A stretch of DNA of 64,000 nt from Actimicrobium sp034313845 (lineage in GTDB: Bacteria; Pseudomonadota; Gammaproteobacteria; Burkholderiales; Burkholderiaceae_D), in assembly GCF_034313845.1 (NCBI RefSeq), contig NZ_JAVIWN010000003.1; one strand, given 5' to 3'. The translations under genes and the position numbers were made by a program. The first letter of the stretch is position 1; the number at the start of each line of letters is the position of its first letter. Positions 17,623-25,137 of this stretch are shown here, in pieces. The notes under the pieces are model-generated. The model was not told the DNA's origin. It saw nothing but the letters and a program-made list of their open reading frames with translations, and did not search any database.

Positions 17623-18449
17623 TGGCACTCGTTAAAGTAAAACCAACTTCACCAGGCCGTCGCGGCATGGTCAAAGTGGTCAATGCCGATCTTTATAAAG
17701 GTCGTCCATTTGCTGGTTTGATAGAAGCGCAATCAAAGAGTGCTGGCCGTAATAATAACGGTCACATCACGACACGTCATATTGGTGGCGGTCACAAGCA
17801 ACATTATCGTGTTATCGACTTCCGTCGTATCAAAGATGGTATTCCTGCGAAAGTGGAGCGTATTGAGTACGACCCTAATCGGACAGCTAACATTGCTTTG
17901 CTTTGCTATGCAGATGGTGAGCGTCATTACATCATTGCTACAAAAGGCATGGCTGTTGGTGATCAGGTAATGAACGGTTCAGAAGCGCCGATCAAATCAG
18001 GTAACTGTTTGCCAATTCGCAATATCCCGGTCGGTACAACAATGCATTGCGTTGAAATGTTGCCAGGTAAGGGGGCTCAGATGGCTCGTACAGCTGGAGC
18101 TGGCGTTGTCCTGATGGCTCGAGATGGCACATATGCTCAGGTGCGTTTGCGTTCGGGTGAAGTACGTCGTGTCCACGTTGAATGTCGTGCGACGGTTGGT
18201 GAAGTCGGTAACGGCGAACACAATCTTCGAAAAATTGGTAAAGCCGGTGCAATGCGTTGGCGCGGTGTTCGTCCTACCGTTCGCGGTGTGGTAATGAACC
18301 CGGTCGACCATCCACATGGTGGTGGTGAGGGTAAAACTGCAGCTGGTCGCCACCCAGTTTCGCCATGGGGTCAGCAAACCAAAGGCAAGAAGACACGTCG
18401 CAACAAGCGTACTACGTCAATGATCATCTCGCGCCGCGGCAAGAAATAA
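17622..18449 (+). CDS. rplB: 50S ribosomal protein L2
   Basis: L2 is needed for subunit association and supports peptidyl transferase. It is 275 aa, full length. The universally conserved HPHGGGEGK motif near residue 229, with its functional histidine, is intact. The C-terminal basic tail KGKKTRRNKRTTSMIISRRG is present. It is coupled to rplW by a one-base overlap, and rpsS begins 9 bases after its stop. Confidence 0.97.
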   Translation: MALVKVKPTSPGRRGMVKVVNADLYKGRPFAGLIEAQSKSAGRNNNGHITTRHIGGGHKQHYRVIDFRRIKDGIPAKVERIEYDPNRTANIALLCYADGERHYIIATKGMAVGDQVMNGSEAPIKSGNCLPIRNIPVGTTMHCVEMLPGKGAQMARTAGAGVVLMARDGTYAQVRLRSGEVRRVHVECRATVGEVGNGEHNLRKIGKAGAMRWRGVRPTVRGVVMNPVDHPHGGGEGKTAAGRHPVSPWGQQTKGKKTRRNKRTTSMIISRRGKK

Positions 18450-18458
18450 GGATAGAAA

Positions 18459-18734
18459 ATGACACGTTCATTGAAAAAAGGGCCGTTCTGTGACGCCCAC
18501 CTTGTGAAGAAGGTTGAGACTGCGCAGGCGATCAAAGACAAGAAGCCAATTAAGACTTGGTCACGTCGTTCGACTATCATGCCGGACTTCATTGGCCTGA
18601 CTATCGCGGTGCATAACGGCAAGCAACATGTGCCGGTCTATGTTTCTGAAAACATGGTTGGCCATAAACTTGGTGAATTCGCATTGACCCGTACGTTCAA
18701 GGGTCACGCCGCCGATAAGAAGGCTAAGAAATAA
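18459..18734 (+). CDS. rpsS: 30S ribosomal protein S19
   Basis: S19 binds the 30S head with S13 and touches the A-site tRNA. The 91-aa protein starts MTRSLKKGPFCDAHLVKKVE and includes the conserved KTWSRRSTIMPDFIG. AAGGATAG precedes ATG 18459. It lies within the tightly packed S10 cluster; rplV begins 9 bases after its stop. Confidence 0.97.
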   Translation: MTRSLKKGPFCDAHLVKKVETAQAIKDKKPIKTWSRRSTIMPDFIGLTIAVHNGKQHVPVYVSENMVGHKLGEFALTRTFKGHAADKKAKK

Positions 18735-18743
18735 GGTTTGATG

Positions 18744-19073
18744 ATGGAAACTAAAGCTACCCTCCGTGGTGTGCGCCTTTCGGCTCAAAAGGGCCGTCTT
18801 GTTGCAGACCTTATCCGGGGAAAAAAAGTCGATCAGGCGTTGAATATTTTGCAGTTTAGTCCGAAGAAAGGCGCCGTAATTATCAAGCGCGTTCTGGAGT
18901 CTGCAATCGCTAACGCAGAGCACAACGACGGTGCCGATATTGATGAGTTGAAAGTTACAACAATCTATGTCGAAAAAGGTTCGGTCCTCAAGCGCTTTAC
19001 AGCGCGTGCAAAAGGCCGGGGTGATCGTATCTCGAAACAATCCTGTCACATTTATGTGACTGTCGGAAACTAA
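18744..19073 (+). CDS. rplV: 50S ribosomal protein L22
   Basis: L22 reaches into the exit tunnel next to L4. The protein is 109 aa from METKATLRGVRLSAQKGRLV. Two ATGs lie side by side (18741 and 18744). The second is chosen because AAGG at 18733-18736 is then 7 bases away, but either is possible. The tunnel loop (VEKGSVLKRFTARAKGRGDR) shows no deletion of the kind linked to macrolide resistance. Confidence 0.95.
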   Translation: METKATLRGVRLSAQKGRLVADLIRGKKVDQALNILQFSPKKGAVIIKRVLESAIANAEHNDGADIDELKVTTIYVEKGSVLKRFTARAKGRGDRISKQSCHIYVTVGN

Positions 19074-19082
19074 GGGGTCACG

Positions 19083-19940
19083 ATGGGACAGAAGATTCAT
19101 CCAACAGGATTTCGCTTATCAGTAACGCGCAATTGGGGTTCACGTTGGTATGCAGGCAATGCAAATTTTGCCAGCATGCTGATTGAAGATCTTAAGGTTC
19201 GTGCTTATTTGAAGACGAAATTGAAGAACGCTTCGGTCGGTCGCGTCGTTATCGAGCGGCCTGCAAAGAATGCACGCATTACGATTTACAGCTCACGACC
19301 TGGTGTCGTGATTGGTAAAAAGGGTGAGGACATTGAGGTACTGAAGACAGCCCTTGGTAAGATGATGGGTGTTCCGGTTCATGTCAATATCGAAGAAATT
19401 CGGAAGCCAGAAACAGATGCGCAATTGATTGCTGATTCTATTGCTCAGCAGCTTGAGAAGCGCATTATGTTCCGGCGTGCCATGAAGCGTGCAATGCAAA
19501 ATGCGATGCGTCTCGGTGCTCAAGGTATCAAGATCATGTCGTCGGGCCGTTTGAATGGTATCGAAATTGCACGTAAGGAATGGTACCGCGAAGGTCGTGT
19601 TCCACTTCATACGTTGCGTGCTGATATTGATTACGGTTTTGGCGAGGCATTGACCACCTACGGCATCATTGGCATCAAGGTATGGGTCTACAAAGGTGAT
19701 CGTCTCGCGAGTGGCGAAACGCCAACCGTTGACGTTGCTGGCGATGACGACAAGAAGCGTCGTGGTCCACGTCGCGATGACGGGAAACCAAGTTCGCGTC
19801 CACGTACTGCACGTCCTGATGGTCCTCCTGGCGCGAGTGCTCCCGGTTCGGCACCTGCGGCAAAACGTGTTCGCGCTAAGAAGCCTGACGGTCCTGCTGA
19901 TGCAGCAGTTCCGGCACTAGCTGAGAAAGCAGGAGAATAA
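19083..19940 (+). CDS. rpsC: 30S ribosomal protein S3 with long C-terminal tail
   Basis: S3 forms part of the mRNA entry tunnel and its helicase activity. The 285-aa protein has the normal core with a KH domain (SSRPGVVIGKKGEDIE) and the C-terminal S3 domain ending near KVWVYKGDRLA. It then adds about 70 residues rich in Lys/Arg/Asp followed by Pro/Ala/Gly. The E. coli protein is 233 aa. Extended S3 tails occur in related betaproteobacteria, so this is probably a lineage trait and not a fusion. rplP starts 2 bases after the stop. Confidence 0.97.
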   Translation: MGQKIHPTGFRLSVTRNWGSRWYAGNANFASMLIEDLKVRAYLKTKLKNASVGRVVIERPAKNARITIYSSRPGVVIGKKGEDIEVLKTALGKMMGVPVHVNIEEIRKPETDAQLIADSIAQQLEKRIMFRRAMKRAMQNAMRLGAQGIKIMSSGRLNGIEIARKEWYREGRVPLHTLRADIDYGFGEALTTYGIIGIKVWVYKGDRLASGETPTVDVAGDDDKKRRGPRRDDGKPSSRPRTARPDGPPGASAPGSAPAAKRVRAKKPDGPADAAVPALAEKAGE

Positions 19941-19942
19941 TC

Positions 19943-20362
19943 ATGCTGCAACCAGCACGCAGAAAATACCGCAAGGAACAAAAAGGACGCAACAAAGGTA
20001 TCTCTCACTCGAGAGGTACTGCAGTTTCGTTTGGCGAGTTCGGTTTAAAAGCAATCGGTCGTGGTCGCATTACGGCCCGTCAAATTGAAGCCGCACGCCG
20101 TGCGATGACACGTCATATTAAACGTGGTGGTCGGATCTGGATTCGTATTTTCCCGGACAAGCCAATTTCGCAAAAGCCAGCCGAAGTTCGGATGGGTAAC
20201 GGAAAAGGTAATCCTGAATATTACGTAGCTGAAATCCAGCCAGGTAAAATGCTGTACGAGATGGATGGCGTTGACGAGACATTGGCACGTGAGGCGTTTC
20301 GTCTCGCTGCCGCTAAACTGCCGCTGTTGACTACGTTCGTCGTTCGTCAAGTCGGCCAATAA
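19943..20362 (+). CDS. rplP: 50S ribosomal protein L16
   Basis: L16 organises the A-site tRNA elbow contact in the 50S subunit. It is 139 aa, starting MLQPARRKYRKEQKGRNKGI. The conserved arginine used for YcfD-type hydroxylation (PVxxRMGxGKG context) is seen as AEVRMGNGKGNPEYYVAEIQ. AGCAGGAGAATAATC provides the ribosome binding site from within the rpsC end. Confidence 0.97.
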   Translation: MLQPARRKYRKEQKGRNKGISHSRGTAVSFGEFGLKAIGRGRITARQIEAARRAMTRHIKRGGRIWIRIFPDKPISQKPAEVRMGNGKGNPEYYVAEIQPGKMLYEMDGVDETLAREAFRLAAAKLPLLTTFVVRQVGQ

Positions 20363-20373
20363 AGGGAGTGAAT

Positions 20374-20565
20374 ATGAAGACATCAGAACTCCAGGGCAAG
20401 GATCAAGCGGCTTTGACTATTGAACTGAACGCGTTGTTGAAGGCTCAGTTTGGTTTGCGCATGCAGATCGCCACCCAGCAGCTGAACAACACGTCTCAAC
20501 TCAAAAAAGTGCGCCGTGACATTGCTCGTGTAAAAACTGTTATGAACGTGAAGGACGCCAAATAA
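20374..20565 (+). CDS. rpmC: 50S ribosomal protein L29
   Basis: L29 lies beside L23 at the tunnel exit. The 63-aa helical protein starts MKTSELQGKDQAALTIELNA and has the typical FGLRMQIATQQLNNTSQLKKVRRDIAR region. ATG 20374 is preferred because GGGAG (20364-20368) serves it with good spacing; an in-frame GTG at 20368 overlaps that site. The stop shares a base with rpsQ. Confidence 0.95.
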   Translation: MKTSELQGKDQAALTIELNALLKAQFGLRMQIATQQLNNTSQLKKVRRDIARVKTVMNVKDAK

Positions 20566-20840
20566 TGAACGATCCAGTGAAGAAGGTAGCGCTCAAGCGC
20601 ACGCTGATTGGTAAAGTGGTGTCTGACAAAATGGACAAAACAGTTACTGTGTTAATCGAGCGTCATGTTAAACATCCGTTATACGGAAAGATCATCATGC
20701 GATCTAATAAGTATCATGCACATGACGAAGCCAACCAGGCCAAGACAGGTGATACGGTTGAGATTCAGGAAGGTCGTCCGATTTCGAAGACAAAGGCCTG
20801 GACAGTTACTCGTGTAGTTCAAGCAGTGCAAATAGTTTAA
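20565..20840 (+). CDS. rpsQ: 30S ribosomal protein S17
   Basis: S17 binds 16S rRNA early in 30S assembly. The protein is 91 aa with a short N-terminal extension before LKRTLIGKVVSDKMDKTVTV, and the conserved HDEANQAKTGDTVEIQEGRP. It begins at the last base of the rpmC stop (TAATG). It is the last gene of the S10 operon; a 213-base gap follows before rplN. Confidence 0.96.
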   Translation: MNDPVKKVALKRTLIGKVVSDKMDKTVTVLIERHVKHPLYGKIIMRSNKYHAHDEANQAKTGDTVEIQEGRPISKTKAWTVTRVVQAVQIV

Positions 20841-20847
20841 GCAATAG

Positions 20848-20883
20848 TTGAATGCCCAGCTTATTTCTGACATAATGCTGGGC
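20848..20883 (+). promoter_or_regulatory. Promoter of the spc operon overlapping a hairpin
   Basis: TTGAAT at 20848-20853 and CATAAT at 20871-20876 are 17 bases apart and resemble a sigma70 promoter. A perfect 7-bp inverted repeat, GCCCAGC at 20854-20860 and GCTGGGC at 20877-20883, starts right after the -35 and ends right after the -10. It could be an operator, or a weak S10-operon terminator, though no T run follows it. Confidence 0.6.
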
Positions 20884-21053
20884 TTCGCAGTGCTTTGTAC
20901 TCCACGGGTATTTAAGTAGGCGAATATTAAGATCGAAGTTTTGGAAATTGTCCACCCAATCGGCAATGATTGCAAAATCAGCTGACGGGACCAAGACTGA
21001 CCGTAATGCCGCATTGTGCGGATTGTTCGGGTTAAGTTGGGAAAGAAAATATT

Positions 21054-21422
21054 ATGATTCAAACTGAAAGCCGGCTAGAAGTAGCCGACAATACCGGCGC
21101 GCGCGAAGTTATGTGCATTAAGGTTCTCGGTGGTTCCAAGCGTCGTTATGCTGGAATTGGTGATGTGATCAAGGTTACTGTGAAAGTCGCAGCGCCCCGT
21201 GGTCGTGTCAAAAAAGGCGAGATCTATAATGCAGTCGTGGTTCGTACAGCTAAAGGCGTTCGTCGCCAAGACGGCTCACTGGTGAAATTTGATACCAATG
21301 CTGCTGTGCTGCTGAATGCGAAGCTCGAGCCGATTGGTACGCGCATTTTTGGGCCTGTGACACGTGAGCTGCGCACTGAGCGGTTCATGAAAATCGTGTC
21401 CCTTGCTCCTGAAGTCCTGTAA
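21054..21422 (+). CDS. rplN: 50S ribosomal protein L14
   Basis: L14 forms inter-subunit bridges and is the docking site of the silencing factor RsfS. It is 122 aa, beginning MIQTESRLEVADNTGAREVM, and has the conserved GDVIKVTVKVAAPRGRVKKG. It opens the spc operon. The 213-base upstream gap holds a promoter and an untranslated leader but no gene. rplX follows after 9 bases. Confidence 0.97.
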   Translation: MIQTESRLEVADNTGAREVMCIKVLGGSKRRYAGIGDVIKVTVKVAAPRGRVKKGEIYNAVVVRTAKGVRRQDGSLVKFDTNAAVLLNAKLEPIGTRIFGPVTRELRTERFMKIVSLAPEVL

Positions 21423-21431
21423 GGGGTAGTA

Positions 21432-21746
21432 ATGGATAAGATTAAGAAAAACGACGAAGTTATCGTATTGGCTGGTAAAGACAAGGGTAAGCGCGGAACG
21501 ATTCTCAAGCGAATCGATGCTGATCATGTTTTAGTTGATGGTATCAACATTGCAAAAAAAGCAACCAAGCCGAATCCGATGACTGGTACAACTGGCGGCA
21601 TCGTTGACAAGTTGATGCCAATTCATGTGTCGAATGTAGCTTTGTTTAATGCTGCAACAGGCAAAGCTGATCGTGTTGGATTTAAAACTGTAGACGGTGG
21701 TCTCGTTCGCATTTTTAAATCCAATGGCGAAGCTGTAAAGGTTTAA
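21432..21746 (+). CDS. rplX: 50S ribosomal protein L24
   Basis: L24 is an assembly-initiator protein near the tunnel exit. It is 104 aa. The KOW motif lies in KNDEVIVLAGKDKGKRGTIL near the N-terminus, followed by GINIAKKATKPNPMTGTTGG. AAGGGGTAGTA is the ribosome binding site. rplE starts 5 bases after the stop. Confidence 0.97.
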   Translation: MDKIKKNDEVIVLAGKDKGKRGTILKRIDADHVLVDGINIAKKATKPNPMTGTTGGIVDKLMPIHVSNVALFNAATGKADRVGFKTVDGGLVRIFKSNGEAVKV

Positions 21747-21751
21747 AGATC

Positions 21752-22291
21752 ATGGCCCGTCTACAAGAGTTTTACAAAGAAAAAATCGTCGCAGATTTGA
21801 CAGCTAAGTATTCATACAAGTCTGTGATGGAAGTGCCGCGGATTTTAAAGATCACCTTAAATATGGGCTTGTCAGAAGCGATTGCTGATAAGAAGATTAT
21901 TGAGCATGCGGTAGGGGATCTGACCAAGATTGCTGGACAAAAGCCAGTCGTTACAAAAGCTCGTAAGGCGATTGCAGGCTTCAAGATTCGCGAAGGTTAT
22001 CCTATCGGATGTATGGTCACTCTTCGTGGTGCCCATATGTACGAGTTTCTTGATCGGTTCGTGACAGTTGCGTTGCCACGTGTTCGCGATTTCCGAGGTA
22101 TCTCAGGTCGCGCTTTTGACGGCCGTGGTAACTACAATATCGGCGTAAAAGAACAGATTATTTTTCCCGAGATTGAGTATGACAAGATCGATGTGTTGCG
22201 TGGTATGAATATTAGTATCACGACAACCGCCAAGACCGACGATGAAGCGAAATCGCTACTCGCCGCCTTTAAATTCCCGTTTAGAAACTGA
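21752..22291 (+). CDS. rplE: 50S ribosomal protein L5
   Basis: L5 binds 5S rRNA and forms bridges to the 30S head. The protein is 179 aa, with the conserved GQKPVVTKARKAIAGFKIRE and LPRVRDFRGISGRAFDGRGN segments. It ends 7 bases before rpsN. Everything in this part of the operon is closely spaced and on +. Confidence 0.97.
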   Translation: MARLQEFYKEKIVADLTAKYSYKSVMEVPRILKITLNMGLSEAIADKKIIEHAVGDLTKIAGQKPVVTKARKAIAGFKIREGYPIGCMVTLRGAHMYEFLDRFVTVALPRVRDFRGISGRAFDGRGNYNIGVKEQIIFPEIEYDKIDVLRGMNISITTTAKTDDEAKSLLAAFKFPFRN

Positions 22292-22298
22292 GGCTGCC

Positions 22299-22604
22299 AT
22301 GGCAAAGCTGGCATTGATTAACCGCGAACAGAAGCGTGCTGATCTAGTGAAGAAATTCGCTGGTAAGCGTGCAGCGTTAAAGGCAATCATTGATGACCAA
22401 TCGAAGTCGGACGAAGAGCGCTACGAAGCGCGTCTGAAGTTGCAGGCGCTGCCTCGCAATTCTGCTCCGACACGGCAACGCAATCGTTGTGCGTTGACTG
22501 GTCGCCCACGTGGCACTTTCCGTAAGTTCGGTTTGGGCCGTATTAAACTCCGTGAAGTCGCCATGCGTGGTGAAGTTCCCGGTATGACAAAAGCAAGCTG
22601 GTAA
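22299..22604 (+). CDS. rpsN: 30S ribosomal protein S14, zinc-free long type
   Basis: S14 is needed for late 30S head assembly. It is 101 aa from MAKLALINREQKRADLVKKF at ATG 22299. The zinc ligands of the short C+ form are absent (only the RCALTGRPRG cysteine remains), so this is the long zinc-independent type. A longer frame starts inside rplE but lacks S14 similarity, and TGAGGCTGCC precedes the chosen ATG. Confidence 0.96.
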   Translation: MAKLALINREQKRADLVKKFAGKRAALKAIIDDQSKSDEERYEARLKLQALPRNSAPTRQRNRCALTGRPRGTFRKFGLGRIKLREVAMRGEVPGMTKASW

Positions 22605-22618
22605 TAGGAGAATATGCA

Positions 22619-23014
22619 ATGAGTATGAGCGATCCTATCGCCGATATGCTGACCCGTATCCGCAACGCGCAGGTTGTACAAAAGACTTCGGTTTCGATGC
22701 CGTCGTCAAAAGTAAAAATTGCGATTGCTATCGTTCTCAAGGACGAGGGTTACATCGAAGATTTCGCAGTCACCGAAGCCGGTGGTAAAGCGGAACTCAA
22801 AATCGGTTTGAAGTATTACGCTGGTCGTCCAGTAATTGAGCGCTTGGAGCGCGTGTCCCGTCCTGGGTTACGTATCTACAAGGGCAAGGATGATATTCCT
22901 AACGTCATGAATGGGCTTGGTGTGGCAATTGTTTCCACTCCTAAAGGCGTCATGACAGACCGCAAAGCGCGCGCAACCGGTGTCGGTGGCGAAGTTATTT
23001 GCTACGTCGCCTAA
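22619..23014 (+). CDS. rpsH: 30S ribosomal protein S8
   Basis: S8 organises the 16S central domain. In E. coli it is the translational repressor of the spc operon, acting near rplE. It is 131 aa, starting MSMSDPIADMLTRIRNAQ. ATAGGAG at 22604-22610 is 8 bases from ATG 22619, which favours it over the second ATG. The C-terminal motif VSTPKGVMTDRKARATGVGG is conserved. Confidence 0.97.
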   Translation: MSMSDPIADMLTRIRNAQVVQKTSVSMPSSKVKIAIAIVLKDEGYIEDFAVTEAGGKAELKIGLKYYAGRPVIERLERVSRPGLRIYKGKDDIPNVMNGLGVAIVSTPKGVMTDRKARATGVGGEVICYVA

Positions 23015-23024
23015 GGAGTGCAAG

Positions 23025-23558
23025 ATGTCACGAGTAGGTAAAATGCCAGTAGCGCTGCCAAGTGGCGCTGAAGCGATAATTTCTGATCAGGCGATTACTG
23101 TCAAAGGTCCGCTTGGTACGCTTATCCAGGCCTTAAATGGTTTGGTTAAAGTTGAAAATAATAATGGTGCACTAGTTTTTGTACCGGCTGATGACAGCCG
23201 GGAAGCTAATGCGATGTCTGGTACGTTGCGTGCACTTGTGAATAACATGGTTAACGGCGTTACCAAGGGCTTCGAAAAGAAGCTTAATCTGGTTGGTGTC
23301 GGCTACAAGGCGCAGGCTCAGGGTGACAAGTTAAATCTGTCGCTTGGGTTTTCACATCCTGTAGTTCATCAGATGCCAGACGGAGTAACTTGTGCTACGC
23401 CAACGCAGACTGAGATTCTCATTAAAGGAATCAATCGTCAGCGTGTTGGTCAGGTTGCAGCCGAAGTTCGCGCTTACCGCCCACCCGAGCCTTACAAAGG
23501 CAAGGGCGTCCGTTACTCGGATGAAGTGGTCGTAATTAAAGAAACTAAGAAGAAGTAA
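23025..23558 (+). CDS. rplF: 50S ribosomal protein L6
   Basis: L6 lies near the factor-binding site at the base of the stalk. It is 177 aa from MSRVGKMPVALPSGAEAIIS. The C-terminal signature YRPPEPYKGKGVRYSDE is intact. The start is ATG 23025 after CTAAGGAGTGCAAG; the upstream extension overlaps the end of rpsH and is not used. Confidence 0.97.
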   Translation: MSRVGKMPVALPSGAEAIISDQAITVKGPLGTLIQALNGLVKVENNNGALVFVPADDSREANAMSGTLRALVNNMVNGVTKGFEKKLNLVGVGYKAQAQGDKLNLSLGFSHPVVHQMPDGVTCATPTQTEILIKGINRQRVGQVAAEVRAYRPPEPYKGKGVRYSDEVVVIKETKKK

Positions 23559-23570
23559 TAGGGGTTGACG

Positions 23571-23933
23571 ATGGATAAGAAACAATCACGTCTGCGCCGC
23601 GCACGCCAAACTCGTGCAAAGATCGCAGAGTTAAAGGTTACACGCCTAGCCGTTCACCGGACTAATTTGCACATCTATGCAAGTATCATTGGCCCCGATG
23701 CGACGGTTCTTGCATCGGCTTCGACTCTTGAGGCAGAAGTTCGTTTAGAGCTTGCAGGCCTTTCGGGTAAGGGCGGAAATGCAGCTGCTGCGGCAGTTGT
23801 CGGTAAGCGAGTGGCTGAGAAAGCTCTTGCTGCTGGCATCGCTGAGGTTGCGTTTGATCGCTCTGGTTTTAGATACCACGGTCGCGTCAAGGCAGTTGCC
23901 GAAGCGGCTCGTGAAGCTGGTCTGAAGTTCTAA
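23571..23933 (+). CDS. rplR: 50S ribosomal protein L18
   Basis: L18 binds 5S rRNA together with L5 and L25. The 120-aa protein begins MDKKQSRLRRARQTRAKIAE and contains the glycine/alanine-rich GKGGNAAAAAVVGKRVAEKA and the C-terminal RSGFRYHGRVKAVAEAAREA. ATAGGGGTTGACG positions ATG 23571. Confidence 0.97.
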   Translation: MDKKQSRLRRARQTRAKIAELKVTRLAVHRTNLHIYASIIGPDATVLASASTLEAEVRLELAGLSGKGGNAAAAAVVGKRVAEKALAAGIAEVAFDRSGFRYHGRVKAVAEAAREAGLKF

Positions 23934-23945
23934 GGAAAATTCATC

Positions 23946-24464
23946 ATGGCAAAAATGCAATCCAAGATGCAAAGCGAGAAGCCAGATGATGGCATGCGCG
24001 AAAAAATGATCGCTGTTAACCGCGTGACCAAAGTGGTCAAGGGCGGTCGGATCATGGGTTTCGCTGCACTCGCGGTAGTTGGTGATGGTGAGGGTCGTAT
24101 TGGTATGGGTAAGGGCAAGTCTAAGGAAGTGCCAGTTGCCGTACAAAAAGCGATGGAAGAAGCCCGCCGCAAGATGATCAAGGTCACTTTGAAAAACGGC
24201 ACTCTGCAACACACTGTTACTGGTAAGCATGGTGCATCGTCAGTTCTGATGGCCCCTGCAAAAGAAGGTACGGGCGTTATTGCTGGTGGTCCTATGCGTG
24301 CGATATTCGAAGTCATGGGTGTGACCAACGTTGTGGCAAAGTCGAATGGTTCTACGAATCCTTATAACATGGTTCGTGCAACACTGAACGGTCTCGCCAA
24401 AATGAACACTCCTTCTGACATCGCTGCTAAGCGTGGTAAGTCAGTCGAAGATATCTTGAGCTAA
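23946..24464 (+). CDS. rpsE: 30S ribosomal protein S5
   Basis: S5 lines the mRNA entry channel and affects decoding fidelity. It is 172 aa. The N-terminal double-stranded RNA-binding region includes VVKGGRIMGFAALAVVGDGE and GKGKSKEVPVAVQKAMEEAR. The loop where spectinomycin-resistance changes fall appears normal. It is separated from rplR by 12 bases and from rpmD by 10. Confidence 0.97.
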   Translation: MAKMQSKMQSEKPDDGMREKMIAVNRVTKVVKGGRIMGFAALAVVGDGEGRIGMGKGKSKEVPVAVQKAMEEARRKMIKVTLKNGTLQHTVTGKHGASSVLMAPAKEGTGVIAGGPMRAIFEVMGVTNVVAKSNGSTNPYNMVRATLNGLAKMNTPSDIAAKRGKSVEDILS

Positions 24465-24474
24465 GGTGAATGTA

Positions 24475-24654
24475 ATGTTGAAAACAGTAAAAGTCACATT
24501 GGTCAAAGGCTTGATCGGTACGCGTGAGACCCACCGTGCAACCGTGCGCGGGTTAGGTCTTCGTGGGATTAATTCGGTTTCGGAGCTTGAGGATACGCCG
24601 TCAGTTCGCGGCATGATCAATAAAGTTTCTTACCTCGTAAAAGTCATTTCGTAA
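24475..24654 (+). CDS. rpmD: 50S ribosomal protein L30
   Basis: L30 is a small 50S protein (59 aa). It shows the signature KGLIGTRETHRATVRGLGLR. The start at ATG 24475 is 8 bases after AAGG; an in-frame GTG at 24466 would overlap that ribosome binding site. It sits between rpsE and rplO as in most proteobacteria. Confidence 0.95.
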   Translation: MLKTVKVTLVKGLIGTRETHRATVRGLGLRGINSVSELEDTPSVRGMINKVSYLVKVIS

Positions 24655-24680
24655 GCGCAGGCTTGCGATTAGGAAAAATT

Positions 24681-25112
24681 ATGGAATTGAACGGTATTCA
24701 ACCAGCAGACGGTGCAAAGCACTATAAGCGTCGGGTGGGTCGTGGAATTGGCTCCGGCATTGGTAAGACAGCTGGTCGCGGGCACAAGGGTCAAAAGTCT
24801 CGTGCGGGTGGCTTTCATAAAGTTGGTTTTGAAGGCGGTCAGATGCCTTTACAGCGTCGTCTCCCTAAGCGTGGTTTCAAATCGCTCGCTACGCCTTACA
24901 AGGCTGAAGTTCGGTTGTCGGATCTCGAGCGCTTACCTGTTGGCGAGGTTGATATCCTTACGTTAAAGCAAGCTGGAGTTATTTCCGATCTTGCCCGCGT
25001 AGTACGGGTTATTCTTTCTGGCGATCTTACAAAGAAGATGTCCTTAAAGGGTCTTATCGTTACAAAGGGTGCCAAGGTAGCTATTGAAGCTGTTGGTGGG
25101 TCCGTTGCGTAA
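24681..25112 (+). CDS. rplO: 50S ribosomal protein L15
   Basis: L15 is a late-assembly protein contacting many 23S domains. The 143-aa protein begins MELNGIQPADGAKHYKRRVG and has the glycine-rich N-terminal arm GRGIGSGIGKTAGRGHKGQK. ATG 24681 follows TTAGGAAAAATT. The next gene, secY, starts 25 bases after its stop. Confidence 0.97.
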   Translation: MELNGIQPADGAKHYKRRVGRGIGSGIGKTAGRGHKGQKSRAGGFHKVGFEGGQMPLQRRLPKRGFKSLATPYKAEVRLSDLERLPVGEVDILTLKQAGVISDLARVVRVILSGDLTKKMSLKGLIVTKGAKVAIEAVGGSVA

Positions 25113-25137
25113 CGTATCAATCTGATTGGAGCAGTAA

